Counted from the stretch's first letter, positions 34,823 through 47,800 are shown. The stretch is 64,000 bases of DNA from Daucus carota subsp. sativus (GCF_001625215.2 NC_030389.2:32601454-32665453), one strand, 5' to 3'. Translations and numbers: made by a program. The notes: generated by a model not told the origin, from the sequence alone.

Positions 34823-35043
34823 CTCCCTCCGTCCGTACCCGCTCACTGTTTGCACGCATTTTGAGACTACAATAAAGTATAGTTACATAATGTTTTTTTT
34901 AAAAAAAATTTAACAAAAATTTAAACATCAAATTTTTATTCAGAATAAGAAAATTTTAAAAAAATATTGTGGAACTATACTTTATAGAAGGCTTAAAAAA
35001 CGTGACAAAAAGTAACATATACAATCCATTGAGACAGAAGGAG
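34823..35043. mobile_element. Stowaway-like MITE, 221 bp, intact
   Basis: CTCCCTCCGTCC at 34823 and its imperfect inverse GACAGAAGGAG ending 35043 are bounded by TA. Internal GCATTTTGAGACTACAATAAAGTATAG matches the split MITE at 1574. Confidence 0.85.
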
Positions 35044-35045
35044 TA

Positions 35046-38030
35046 GTTGAAAACGAAAATTTTAAAATAATACTATTTATTTGAATAATTCTATGTGTAA
35101 CTAAAAGTTTCATAATAGAATATGTATGATAGTTTAGTACGTTTAGATCATGATATTAATATATAAGAATATTAAGTATGATATCATTATACAATCGAAT
35201 ATAATCAATTCTCATCGATATTATTATCATATATCTTTTACTTTCAAAAATATTATCATTAAATTCTATAGATTTGCCTTCATAGCGACATGATTATTAT
35301 GTGAACTAACATCACTGAAAGGTTAAAAATTACAAATTAAAATATCATCCGCACATGATTACATAAATATTCTGCACAAAAATAACATAATAATTTGCAC
35401 ACAATTAACTATAGAAAATTCTTTTGAAATTCTTTAAAAAAATTGAATAACAATTATGCATAAAAGAAAGACAAAAAATGCCCATAAAATCAGCTAAAAT
35501 TGGAAAAAAGTGCACAAAAATTTTGCAAGAAATTGGACAAATACTGCATAAAAAATCTACTGGATATTAGACAAAAAATGCACAACAAAGCCTGCAAAAA
35601 GCTGAATAAAAATACTGAAAACACTGGACAAAAACTACACAAAAAGTTAGGTAAAACTCTACAGCAAACTAAACAAGAACAACACAAAAAAAATATGGAA
35701 ACAAATGAAAACAAATAGCACGTAAAAGTGCAAAAAAAATAATAATATAGAAAACTAGATAAATACTTACAAATTTACTTACGACCTCGAGCATAATATT
35801 AAATGTATGTGTGTTGCGCAAAATAGTGATCTACAAGTGTATAAAATCGCAAGTAAGTAATATAGTCATAAATATCATCGTTACAGGATTATTATCGTTA
35901 TATATAATCATGCATTATTCAAATTTTATATCAGTTAAATATAACTCTCTCAATATTATAATCAACTCCATCATTCATCGAAATTGGCCAAACAGTAGCA
36001 AATATTGAATATGAAATCCATTTGAATGAATAAATTGTAACTGTAGATAATACTTCTTAACTTAAGACCACAATCGCACGCTATGGTTCATAAAATCTTA
36101 ACTCATAAAAGTGTTCATAATAAAAGTATCAAAATAGTCCCAAAAAACCAACATGGATCATAAGAAAAGATATATATGAGATAAGAGAAAACAAAATCAA
36201 TTAAATGTCTTCAATAACTGAAATCTTTTCCGTTGATGGCTCCTCCTTCTCTCTTGTGTGGCTCCCTGTCTATTGCTTAATATCCTTATATCCTTAATTC
36301 TAATTTTCAATAATAATTCTCAAATATCTCTACTAAGAGTATTTTCAATTAATTATTGCAAATACAAGGAGATTTTCAAATTATAATAAAATTCCAAAAT
36401 AGAAAATTCGTAGCTGAATTTTGGACTCTCATTCTCGGTTGATGCGGTTGTAATATAATTGCAAGACCACTTTTAAATTAAAAGTCTTCTCCTAAGTTTC
36501 GCGTGAACCTTTGAATCATCTAATAGTATATAATGCTCAATTATGAATTTTATTTGAATTAATCTTCAATTCTGCTATTTAAACTCCAATCCATATCTAA
36601 TAAGAAATCCTTACATCCTGTAATAAAGCATTAATATTTATTAAATAAATTCAATTAAATACAAAATAGCTGAAATACATTGACAGTATTAAGATAAAAT
36701 ATACACTTATCAGTGTATAGCACATAAAGTCCATAATATATGGGGTCTTTTATCTCTCAGTCACTTAGCATCAAATCATGTTATTTGCTGCATTATACGT
36801 CACCACTTAAATGACATTGTTCGAGTCCAACTTCTATAATATACTAGTATTTTTGCCCGCTACGCTTGACAATTTTTATTTTTATATAATAAAATGTTTG
36901 AAGACATAACATTATTGTTAAATATTTAATTTATGATGAAGGTGACACAAAATTATTGTTCTTTTCTTTTTCTCCCAAAATATACAAACATGGTATAATA
37001 AAAAAATGCCTTTTTTGAGCCATAAGTTTATTGTTTGTTAAATGTATGTTGTTTCAGCACATATATGAAGGTGACATATATGAATTTATTTCCAGCACAA
37101 AAACTTATGAAAATTGAAGAGGAGACACATGGACTGCAGTACTAAATCCTTACATTTCGATAAATCATAAAACTGTATCAGTATTCTCATCAAACAGATG
37201 GAGTGCAAAAGCCTCACCATTTTAGTAGAAAATCAAGAAATCAAATAATCACTTGACACAAAAAGAGATTAACCTAAAAAAGGGAAGTGATATAGATATT
37301 GGGGAGAAGGAAATACCTCCTCCATCAGTAGATCCGAGCAACGGTAGTAATCGCCTCCAACACAATGCTGAGGAAGTTGTGAGCGCAATTAGAAGCAAGT
37401 CGTGAAGGCTATCCAAGCACAAATTAAGACAGAGCAGTAAAAATATGTTCCTCAAAATATGATTTGCCCAAATACAGGGGAACCATTCCGTGAGACATAC
37501 AGCATAAAACTTACACACATTTGAGAGGATGGACAAAGGATTTAGCAGAAAATAATTGTTCAAGCCGGTAGATGATTCCTATAAAACAACATCCGAGCTC
37601 TACATAAAAAACCCTAAAAAAGTAAGGTGCAAAAAAATGAAGGTGTACCGAGAGTGCGCAGAAGTACCGAGAGCAGCAGCCCAAATCGCCTAGGAAAGAA
37701 CCTCGAGCAAGACGAAGCAATGCCCAGTAGATGAAGATGTTGGTAAAGAAAGAAATTCAAATTTGAGGAAAGAAGAGATTTGTTTGAAAGTTTGAAAAAG
37801 TGAGAATAGAAAGATATGGCTAGGGTCGAGACACGTGGGGTGCAGGAGTTTTGACCGTATAAGAAGCTGTTGACTAATGGCAAAATACAGCAATAACAGT
37901 ATTTGTAGAGGGACAAAGTAGACTTTTCCAGGGTAAATAGGCAACAGGATTTATAGATGTAATAGATTTATACGCATACTCAAATATGAATCTACTTATA
38001 TATATAATAGCCCAACACGTTCGTGTCAAG
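35046..38030. other. Gene-free, AT-rich, repeat-derived stretch
   Basis: It has degenerate CAAAAAATGCACAA-type short repeats at 35470-35720. A segment at 35813-36716 ends in ACACTTATCA and looks like an old dispersed repeat, but its class is unclear. The sequence ACTAGTATTTTTGCCCGC (36843) resembles a transposon terminus. Around 37250-37900 the composition is less AT-biased, as in an old gene or UTR on the minus strand, but no open model was found. Confidence 0.4.
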
Positions 38031-38275
38031 CCTCCCTCCTGAGCAAATAAATTAGCTAGCTCCGAACTCGAGCCTAACTCCGGACCTAACTCCTCCTCGT
38101 ACATATAAAAAAAGCCTCCCTCCTGAGCAAATAAATTAGCTAGCTCCGAACTCGAGCCTAACTCCGAACCTAACTCCTCCTCATACATATAAAAAAAAAT
38201 ATTATTCATGGGACTCGAACATAAGCCACTTCATTACAATTACACCACTCAAACCACTTGAGCTACACAAGCAAT
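37985..38275 (-). mobile_element. tRNA-derived SINE-like sequence
   Basis: On the minus strand a Pol III A-box TAGCTCAAGTGG (complement of 38254-38265) is followed 33 nt later by a B-box-like GTTCGAGTCCC (38210-38220). T-rich sequence and the duplicated body follow. It is not a tRNA gene, since no cloverleaf arms close. The 3' limit and target duplication were not found. Confidence 0.5.
38031..38198. repeat. 84-bp tandem duplication
   Basis: CCTCCCTCCTGAGCAAATAA begins at 38031 and again at 38115. The two copies differ at only a few positions and preserve a minus-strand frame (28 codons), which is probably fortuitous. Confidence 0.9.
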
Positions 38276-39073
38276 TAATCTTTTTATTCAAAAGCATTAA
38301 ACTCATACATTAAAACTGTTGTATTTATATTCTTTTCGATATTTATTTATTTGAGTTAAGTTATTATTTCTGGTAAGTCTCATATGTTTTTTACATGATA
38401 TATTAATATCCATAAATTAATTACTTATGTAATAAATTTAAATTTGAAAAAGAATTTGAACAATTGGGCTCGAGCCATGTTTCAGACTTCAAAAAATGGA
38501 TATAATTCATATTTGAATAAAATTGGACAAATCTAACTTAATACTCTAAACGAGTACCGATACAATATAGAGAAATTTAATTCATGAATGTGAGAAATAA
38601 GCACAAAAACTAAGATTTCGGTGAGCATCTTTGAAAGGAAAAATTGATGGACTTTCAACATGGACTATGTCATATTTTTTTTTAATTATGAAAGGTGACT
38701 TATAAAGAGATTACAATATTTTGAAGAACATGAAATAAGATAACTGAAAGAATATTTTTATTTAGATTACATTTTATTTTAAACTTATGAATTCAGAATT
38801 CGACGTGTAACCAAATCTTTCTGATTTTTTTTTTTATAGATATAAGAATAGTGACAAAGACATCAAATTTGGTGTTAGAAAATATGTCTAAATCATGTGA
38901 TTTTGGTGATATATGAATTTGAAATATTATAACTTGTGATACAAAGGTGAACTTAGGGAAATTCTATGTTGTTAATCAAAAGTCAACCAAATAATAATAA
39001 AACGTGTTCACGAGACCTACTAAAAAGAATTGAGTTATAAATTTTACTTGCTTAAAATAAAATAACACAGAGA

Positions 39074-39115
<42 letters not shown>

Positions 39116-39791
39116 GTCTTAAAACTATAATTTTAATATGCCATTTATCAATGTATAACATACGAGTTAAATAAAATGATTCAAACTATAATTAAATTAA
39201 TTAATCATTTACAAATTAAACTAATAAAATATAATTAATTTTGAAATGGATAATCCGACGCGATAAGGTGAAAACTAATATCTGATTAAACGGGAATAGA
39301 ACAAGAATAGTTTTTCATAATCCAGAATATCGAACACCTGATTTGATCTTTAACAACTGAACATGATATACTACATTACTCACCCCTAAGAAATAAGAGT
39401 ATCAAAATATTTAAAAATGTGAGTTTGCACAAAACTAAAAAAGTAACTATACGACTAATTAAACTAAAAATTTCTTATTTTTATGAACTTCATGGTGCCT
39501 AACTGACATCTACTCTATTTTTGCTATTTGAGATCTGGTTTATAACAATTACATGAAAAATCATTAAAAGTCTTAATCAACAAGCTCAGAAAACTAATGA
39601 TAAAAAATTAATATTTTATAACAAGACAATATTATAACACGCGGTATCAAAGTAATAATCATCTAATATTTTAAATTAATAAAAAAATATATAAGACATT
39701 GAAGTACTATATAATTGATATGAAAATTAAAAGGGTAAGCTACATCAAACATGCCGAAATTTTTCGGGTACAATTATAAGGTTAGTAGTTC
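38276..39791. other. AT-rich spacer without genes
   Basis: Only low-complexity AT sequence and an empty (TA)n tract (about 39079-39110) were seen. Confidence 0.6.
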
Positions 39792-40120
39792 AATTGATGC
39801 TTTTATTTTTATTTTTTTGATAAGCAAAATAGCATTGAAAAAGAGTAGCAGGCTACCAATACACAGATGAGGTGAAAAACCTCCTGCAAACCTAAACTAA
39901 AACAAGAACTGCAGAAACTAAGAAGATACGAAATAAAACTAAACCCCTGCATGTTACTAGCTAGAAACCACTGCACCACTGCATTTAGTCTATCACATCA
40001 CCAAGGCCAAAAGCTTCAAACACTTGGAAGGGAAGACCCACCCCCATGTCTCTATCCAGGAACGATTGCAGGTCGGCAAAAGAGCCCGGGACTTCAGCAA
40101 AAACACTCATGTGTTCCATG

Positions 40121-43011
40121 CACTACAAGAAAAACAGGGATATACAATGGTTTTTCACCGTTGTCTGTCATCTCGGGATCCCGTTGAATATCGAAGCGAT
40201 ATCTGATAATGTATCACACAACGAGAATCTAACTATTGTTGAACGATAACTACAACAACAGTTTTTTAACACTTGTTGAAGAGCTAGTGACACAATAGTT
40301 CTGAGAACTCAACCAAAGTTGTAAAGAATTACAAACAATAGTTTTTCAAAAAAAAACCAATGTAATAAAGCATACCACACAACGGTATTCGCAAATTAGA
40401 ATCATTGTTGAAAATCATATGAAACAACAATTTTAGGATACAAACCTGTTGTGTGAAAGAATACATAACAATAGTTTATGAACATATCAATTTAAGCACC
40501 GTTTTAAGAAATAGTATATACAACAGTTTCTAGTTTTTGAATTGTTATCGTTCTTCATTTAGGACAATGGTTTTTTCATTTAGTTTTTACAAGTCATTGT
40601 CATATTTTCTTACACACAACACATTTAATCTCACATATAAAAACATCTAAAGTAAAAATATGCTCACAATATATTTGAAAAAATTTGGTCCAAAATCTTG
40701 GACAGTAAATGCAAAAAATATATATAAAACTATGACACTAACAAGAGTCACACACCCTCTATAGATTTCTCTCCCTAAACTTAACAGGCATTAAACACCT
40801 GCCTTTTGATCATTCCCCGCAAAAGATCCCTCCTTAAAATCGACACTGATGGCGTCCTTGGGTAAGGGTTGTGAAGAGAAAATTGCACTGCATACAAGAT
40901 GTTGAAAAACTGTCAGGATGCCACCCACGAGGTTCAGCTTCTGGTACCTTTTGGTAAGCAATGTAGTTGATTCCATTAGGCTCTAGGAGTGGCGGTGTGC
41001 TAAGTATGTAAATTGAAGACTGCAAGAAGGTATATCCATTCTTCTCAGACCGAAGAAACTACACATCTGAATTAGGTGATTGCTGATCCCTACAGCTGAT
41101 CATCTGTTGCTTCTTCGTCGTCATTCCTTACTACAAGAAAGATTATATGTTTCTTCTTCGTCGTAATCCCAGAGATTCTGCAAGAAACAATACATGATAG
41201 TTCGGCAAAGATGAAGCACAACTAGCAAACATGAATAAACTAACAATCCTTGGATAAATCAAGTAAAAAAGTTTTATCCAGAACCAATACACTTATAGTT
41301 CACCAAAGGCACATGGAGATGCATTTTCAAAATCAACCTTAATACTGCCAGCATTGAGCATTCATAAACATAATTAGTTTATAAGAGTCTAAATGTAAAA
41401 TTTAAATAGGAACAATGGCAACTCAAGAACCCGACAAATTCCTACTATTGCTACATTGGAGCAGGATAAGAAGACATTCACAAAATAACTAACTTATTAA
41501 AATGCCAAATACATCAGTTAGATACATATACTAGACGGACTGATAATAAGCCATGTATGCACATCTATCAAAAATATTACTAAACTAGCCACCTTTTTAG
41601 ATTACAAACCTAATGTTAATAATCCTGCACTTCATCATCTGAACTGAAATTTTTTTAACAGTGGCATAGCTTATCGGAAACAGCAAAATCCAAGACACTC
41701 ATATGTAAAAAAAGTAGAATAATCCTAAAAAGTAACCCAAACTGCCAGAGTCTCGGTTCTTTATCCAGCTTCTATATCCTCAAAGACTCGCTTTCATTTA
41801 CTAGCTATCTGATAGATAACCACAATGGTCGAAATCTAATAATAATCAAATCTTTAAGGACATGAAGACCAATTTAGCAAAAATAAAATATAATGTGATC
41901 TGCTAAGATTAGTTTTTTTCTGACAAGAACATATCACTTTGTAATGGGATTTTAAGAAGTACCCAGTAAATTCATAGCAGCACAAAGGGTGTCTCCGGTG
42001 GCAATTGGTGAAGAGCAAACCAACATAGAAGCTTCCGAGACAAAGCAAGAGAGTCTTAACTCAGAGTAATAACACTAGTGCTTCTTGAACAACATGTTCT
42101 CTGTATCTCCGAAAGCCTAATGAAAACATTAAGATAGAATTTTTTTAATATATAAAAATTAACATAATAAAAGAAACTAAAGTGTTTGTGTGTTGCTACA
42201 GAGAAGATGAAAAGAGTGTCTGGCCCTAAACACAATCTCTTATCAAGAGTGCATAACCAGCCTTTAAATCAACTTGTGAAAGAGCACAAAACCAGGTACG
42301 CCAACAACTGATGCCGATGCTTTTATAATTGAGGAGGCGAAATAAATCAAAAAATATAAAAATTAGTCACAATAAATCCCAAAAACACAACAATAAAAAG
42401 CCCTTTCAAGAAATCACCATCTGAGCTTCGAATTAATACCACAGTCACAAAATCGAACTATAGTGTGATGAGAATATAAAATCAAAGACAGTGAAACTCA
42501 GCACATTTAGAAAGAAACAAGACAAGTGTATACCTTTAATCGAACAAATCTAGCTATGGTTTGTGTTTGTGAATCGAGCTTTTGAACGAATCGACTTACT
42601 CATAGTGCTTATGACTTGAATTAGGACTTGAATTAGGATTGAGAGAGGGGAGAGGTTAGAGAAATGAACAAGTTTGAGGTGGATAAATTTAGGGTTCATA
42701 GAGAGAGACGGCGGAGGCAATATTGGGAGAGGGGGGAGGATTTTAGAATTTTATTAATGGGGAAGTGTGAGGTTGTGGGGGGAAATAGCAGAGAAAGAAG
42801 GGGGGAAGGAAAATTGGGTGAAGCCCGGGAATGAAAAAAGATGGATTTTAAAGTTTAAAAATGATAAATAATTAATTCTTTTATATATGTGTATCATTAT
42901 ATAATTATTTTACTTTCTACTATATTTTGGTGTAACATAATTAAAATCATTATAACTTATAGTCGGTATTCTTAAATCGTTGAAAGAAATATTATTAGAT
43001 CAATTCATATA

Positions 43012-43053
<42 letters not shown>

Positions 43054-44783
43054 ATTAACTAGTTTTTAACAATTTTACTATTTTATTTAAATAAAAAATT
43101 TTGAAGATCCATCCATACGAATATATGGTAATACCCACTTATTTTAGTCATGTAAAAAAATAACCAAAAAATTATAAATTTATCTTGTATTACTTTTTAA
43201 TATATATCTAGTAAAAAGACTAGTCCCCAAAACAGGATTCGTACCACATTAACTGAAAATATTTTTTAAAATGATTTTTTCAACGATCCTACCGTACGGA
43301 TGTTAATATCTACATATTTTAGTCATGTACAAAAATAATCAAAAAATAATAAATTTATCTTGTATGACTTTTTAATATATATCTAGTAAAATTACTAGTC
43401 CCCCAAAACATGATTCGTACCATTAACTGAAAATATTTTTTCAAATGAATTTTTCAACGACCCTACCGTACGAATGTTAATATCCACTTATTTTAGTCAT
43501 CTACAAAAATAATCAAAAAATAATAAATTTATCTTGTATGACTTTTTAATATATATCTAGTAAAAATACTAGTCCCCAGAATAGGATTCGTACCAGATTA
43601 ACTGGAAAAAAAATTCAAATAATTTTTTCAACGATCCAACCGTACAGATGTTAATATCAACTTATTTTAGTCCTGTACAAAAATAATAAATTTATCTTGT
43701 ATTACTTTTTAATATATATCTAGTAAAAATACTAGTCCCCAAAAAACATGATTAACTGAAATATTGTTTGAAATAAATTTTTCAACAATCCAATCATATC
43801 GATGTTAATATCCACTTATTTTAGTAATATAAAAAAATAATCAAAAAATAATAAATTTAGAAATTTATCTTGTACGAATTTTTAATAAAATGCTGGTAAA
43901 ATTACTAGTCCGTAACATAGGACTCGTGTCGGATTCGTTGAATTATTTTGATAAAAATCCGTTGTTCGATTAATGAACCTTCTAGAATAAGGTCTAAAGA
44001 CAAAAGTTATTTTATTAATGATTGCTGTGTCCTCTTTCCGAAAGTTCTAGAACAAGGCTTTTAGACAACGGTTTTCTATGAGAAAATATTGTCTGAGAAA
44101 ATCTGTGACAACATTTCTTTTGACAAAAACCATTATGTAAGCGTATCAACGTTTTTTAATCTGACGACTGATTTTAAATCTCCTTTCAATCAATGGCTCT
44201 CATTGCGCCATCTCAGCAATCCAAGTGACAATCTTATGACTAATCATATGGTGCCACCTCATCATGTGTGTCCATTGAAATTCTAAAAGAGTTATTTCAG
44301 ACAACGGTTTCATCCCGTTGTGTGATATTGTATAGGACAATACATTCGAAAAACCATTGTACAAACTTTCTAATTTGCACAACACAGTTTCAAAAAGGCT
44401 TGTCTAATTCATTAATTAGACAATTGTTTTGAAACAGTTGTAGTGATGTTTATTAGACAATGTTATTTTTTTAAATGAAATGTAACCGTTGTTTGAATTA
44501 CACAACATTGCGTTAAAAACCATTGTCTTAACCATCTAGATTCACAACATTTACTGGACCATTGTGTCAACAATGTCACACAACACTTTCAAAAATAAAG
44601 CTTGTCTGTCAAGTTTTGAAGATGACCACATAGACAATAGTTTGCATAACCAATGTCTGTTCCGCTCTCAGACAACGGTATGTTAAGGAAAAATATTTCA
44701 CCGTTGTATTTCGGATTGGCACAACGGAATTTTTCCAAACCGCTGTGTAATGTGTGTTGTCTGAGGCTGTTTTTCTTGTAGTG
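40121..44783. mobile_element. Non-autonomous CACTA (En/Spm-type) element, 4663 bp
   Basis: TIRs are CACTACAAGAAAAACAG at 40121 and its exact inverse CTGTTTTTCTTGTAGTG ending at 44783. A 3-bp ATG target duplication (40118-40120, 44784-44786) is present. Both subterminal regions (40140-40620 and 43940-44770) are dense in ACAACGG/CAATGGTTTTT/ACAATAGTTT-type words on both strands, as expected of TNPA-like binding sites. No transposase is present. The interior 40790-42830 has less AT-biased gene- or UTR-like sequence on the minus strand (promoter-like purine-rich start near 42600-42830) with no recognisable product. Confidence 0.92.
43080..43925. repeat. About 174-bp tandem repeats inside the CACTA
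   Basis: ATATATCTAGTAAAA recurs with ATCTAG at 43206, 43381, 43555 and 43718 (spacing 175, 174, 163). Each unit has ACTAGTCCCC, CAACGATCC and TTATTTTAGTCATGTA blocks. About five units are present. Confidence 0.85.
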
Positions 44784-45468
44784 ATGCCATACCTAGCAAG
44801 GTATTCAGCCGTACGGTTCATGACTAGAGGGATGGAAGTAACCTTCCTGTCAGTAACACCACGATTGTAGTGATTAGCATGCAGCGAGTTGAAACGACGG
44901 AAGACTTCATCAAGCTCAGGGGGAAGGACAATGTGTTCTTGATATCGGATATTCTGGAACACATCTTCATGATCCAACTCGATATGAGTATGCTCGAAAC
45001 CCATCTGCAGAGCTTGGATACAGCCTGTTAGGACGCCCCACATGAAGCCTTGGTCTTCATTCAGACCCGAGATAGGCCCTGCAGCACCCCAAATCTTCTG
45101 ACCAGTTGAGTCTCGAATGATAATGCCCACTCCATTGCGATTTCCATTCACAAGAGCCTGCTCCACTGAGATACAATGAACGTTGATTTTGACGTACCCA
45201 ACTACGGGAGTAGTCCAAGCATATTCCATAGATGCAATACCAGACTTACAGGAAATGAAAGAGAGTGAGATAAATAGACCCTTAAGAGTCTGACCAAATC
45301 CTGAAGATTGACATAAAGCAGACCTATAGATCTTCTGGTATAACGAGAAGGTGAAACTGGCACTGAAGGGAGCAATAAAGGCGACAGGATGGAGATACTA
45401 TGAAAGGGAGGACTAGCTTCCAGACTGAGAAACAGAGTTTGCAGCTGTCCTAGAAATTAAAATCCAGA

Positions 45469-47696
45469 TTATCGGGGATTTGGGCTAGAGAAGCCATTAA
45501 TGCCCAGCCACCTAACAGACATATGAGGTCTTGAAAGCCCCTCCTTAGCCAAATTATCAGCTTCCAGGTTTAAGTCTCGATTGACATATTGGAACGAAAT
45601 ATTAGGCACCTTGAGAATATCTGCGGTAACAATCATTCCACTGACCGGATAGTAAGATTTTAGGCCTTGAAAGATATTGGACAACGCATCTTGAGAGTCG
45701 CTGCAAATAACCGTGTTTTTTGAAAGTAGCCTGAAATTTTTAATCAACGAAAGAACCATCAAAATTGCTTCAATCTCTGCTGATAATATGTTATTGACCC
45801 TTAGAGGACCTGAGAAGAGACAGATTGTGGCACCATCCTTATTTTTTATAAAACCTCCAATTCCACCAGACAACAAACCGTGAGCAGAGGCACCCCAAGC
45901 ACCATCAACTCCACATATTAGATCATAATTATGATATTTGTGGCTCCAGAATTTGGAATTCATGGTGTGATGATGGATTGCTATAGCACCGATAGGGTTG
46001 ATAAGCCACAGGGGGGTCATTACCAAAAGGCAATAAGTTTGCAGCCTTGCCCCATTCAAAAATTCTGGATTGAAGGAGAATAGAAATACTCTTCTCATTT
46101 GGATTTGTACCACGAAAAATATGTTCATTGCGAGCAAGCCAAATAGTCCAAAGGGAGGCAGCCGATACTAATACCCAGAATATATGCTCACGTTTGCCCC
46201 TGTAGAGAGAGAGGAGGTGATTCAATGAGAAATTTGAGCGGCGAAAATTATTTTTCAGGGACCACCATTTTTCGACAAAGTTTCACACCCATCTAGCAAA
46301 CAAACAGTCCCAAAAAATGTGAGTGATTGATTCAATATCAGAGAGACAACATTGACAAAGGGGAGAAACATGAGGCATCCGTTTGTGAAGGAATTTTCCA
46401 GTGGGTATAGCATCCCATTGCATTTTTCACAAGAGAATTTTAACTTTTGGAGGGGTAGGAGCTTTCCAAATGAGTTGCCAGATCGAGTGGCGATTACCAC
46501 CATTTATTAAATTAGGAGATAAGAGTTTGTAGCACGATGCGGAGGAAAACTGACCATTGATTGGTGCCCATACCAGAGTATCCTGATAGGTATTTAGACT
46601 GATTTGGGCCACTATGTTACAGATGCTTGAGACCATAGAACTTTCACGTTCCAGAATGCTTCTTGTCCACATAAAGGAGCACCTGTTATCTGGGGACCAT
46701 AAGGAAACAACCGAGGCCACGGAGATGTACTTAACAGACACTAATCCATATAATCTAGGGAATAAGGAAGCTAATGAACGGTCAGACCACCAAATATCCT
46801 CCCAGAAGAAGCATTTGATTCCGTTGCCGAGTCTCCATCGAAAGCATTCATTGTTTAAGAGGGGGACAAGTTCTGGTAGAGATTTAATGTTGACAAAACT
46901 CTCTAAAATAGAAGAAGCACCTCTAGGGATCATAAGATCATATAAATTGTGATTGATCACCCTGCCATAGCGCTCAGTAAATAATTTATTCCAGACTTTG
47001 TCCCTTTCTTCGTAACATCGCCACCACCACTTCGTGAGCATAGAGATATTCCGACGTTGCAGAGAGGCCATACCAAGGCCACCAGAAGCTTTAGGGCTGC
47101 AGATCTTATCCCAATTGATCGAGTGCAGCTTTCTATGGTTGTTAGAATCATGACCCCATAGGAAACCTCTACGCATGCGATCCAGAGTTTGAAGCACCAT
47201 CTTTGGAATACGGAACATGCTAAACCAGTATACTGGAGCAGAGTCAATCACAGATTGCAAGAGAATTAGCCGTCCAGCTAAAGAGATATCAGACGGGTTC
47301 CATTGACTAAGTTTTGATTCCACCTTTGACAATAGAGGTTGCCAGTATTTAGAGGATTTAGGCGAGCTACCAATGACAGAACCAAGATAGGTAAAGCTAT
47401 CAAAACCAACCTGACAACCTAACTGATTTGCCCAGGCATGAAGATTATCGAACGTAGACTTTTCTCCGTAGAGAAAACTCTTTTGAAAATTGATTTTCAA
47501 CCCGGAAAGCAGCTGAAAGCACTGTAAAACTTTCTTGACTCCCGAGATTGATATATTGTCATTTTGGATAAAAAGGATCACGTCATCTGCAAATTGCAGA
47601 TGGGTGACCGGGGTACTGCAGTTTGGGAGGAGTACACTATGAAATAATCCTTTATCAGCAGCTGAGGAGAGCAACATTGATAACGCCTCTCCTATA
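45469..47696 (-). pseudogene. LINE ORF2 remnant: reverse transcriptase, zf-RVT, RNase H
   Basis: The ORF begins inside reverse transcriptase (EALSMLLSS) and keeps the catalytic FADD box (LQFADDVILF) with the LSGLKINFQKS and SWKGR-like (SLAGRLILLQ) blocks. A zf-RVT-type region (LIWKAPTPPKVKI) follows. It is then broken: TGG-to-TGA changes occur shortly after PKVKI and again in a WVW-like motif. A frame change follows between 45929 and 46225. The RNase H domain at 45469-46060 has VDGAWG, the AEIEAILMVL helix, CSDSQDAL and NLEADNLAK. It once copied the element's RNA into DNA; it is not functional now. Confidence 0.85.
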
Positions 47697-47800
47697 AAGG
47701 GTAGGGTCTTTTACATACAATATATGTTTAAACATTGAAAACTTTTGTAATTGATGCTTTTATAATAAAGGGTAGGGTCTTTTACATACAATATATGTTT
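47693..47800. repeat. Direct repeat at the LINE 5' junction
   Basis: ATAAAGGGTAGGGTCTTTTACATACAATATATGTTT (36 bp) occurs at about 47693-47729 inside the junction and again right after the target duplication (47765-47800). Confidence 0.85.

Larger units (their letters stand above)
39985..45229 (-). pseudogene. Second RNase H-like ORF of the LINE, split by the CACTA insertion
   Basis: The ORF starts at 45229 (MEYAWTTPVVGYVKINVHC) and runs to the CACTA junction at 44784. After removing the CACTA and one ATG duplication it continues in frame from 40120 to a TAA at 39985-39987 (tail ...FQVFEAFGLGDVID). It has the fold pattern of plant RNase H-like (RVT_3) proteins: VKINVH strand, IGxIIRDS-like GVGIIIRDSTG, WGVLTG helix, HIELDHEDV. 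The first catalytic Asp position reads His (NVHC), so it is probably not catalytic. It lies 240 nt downstream of the main RNase H within the LINE borders. Confidence 0.7.
39807..47748 (-). mobile_element. 5'-truncated LINE with 15-bp target duplication, interrupted by a CACTA element
   Basis: AATTGATGCTTTTAT flanks the element at 39792-39806 and 47749-47763. On the minus strand the 3' end reads TTTTGCTTATCAAAAAAATAAAAATAAAA, a typical plant LINE tail. The coding part keeps only the C-terminal half of reverse transcriptase, the zf-RVT region and RNase H, so the 5' end is truncated at about 47697. The 4663-bp CACTA element at 40121-44783 sits inside. Nonsense and frameshift changes mark it as dead. 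Confidence 0.85.

Noticed and set aside
35490..35718. ORFs on both strands rich in Lys/Asn or Phe/Cys
   Set aside because: They come from degenerate CACAAAAA short repeats.
35813..36716. Possible LTR-type or other dispersed element
   Set aside because: Start and end words look familiar, but no terminal repeat pair or target duplication was found.
37874..38209. 111-aa ORF with a duplicated 28-residue unit
   Set aside because: It is the translation of the 84-bp tandem duplication in SINE-like DNA; no start context or gene structure.
38205..38275. Possible tRNA gene on the minus strand
   Set aside because: Only the A- and B-box words fit; acceptor and anticodon arms do not pair, so it was called SINE-like.
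44609..44783. C-terminal extension of the RNase H-like ORF
   Set aside because: These codons are the CACTA terminus read through the insertion junction; the true tail resumes at 40120.
46614..46952. 112-aa plus-strand ORF
   Set aside because: It is antisense to the LINE reverse-transcriptase remnant.
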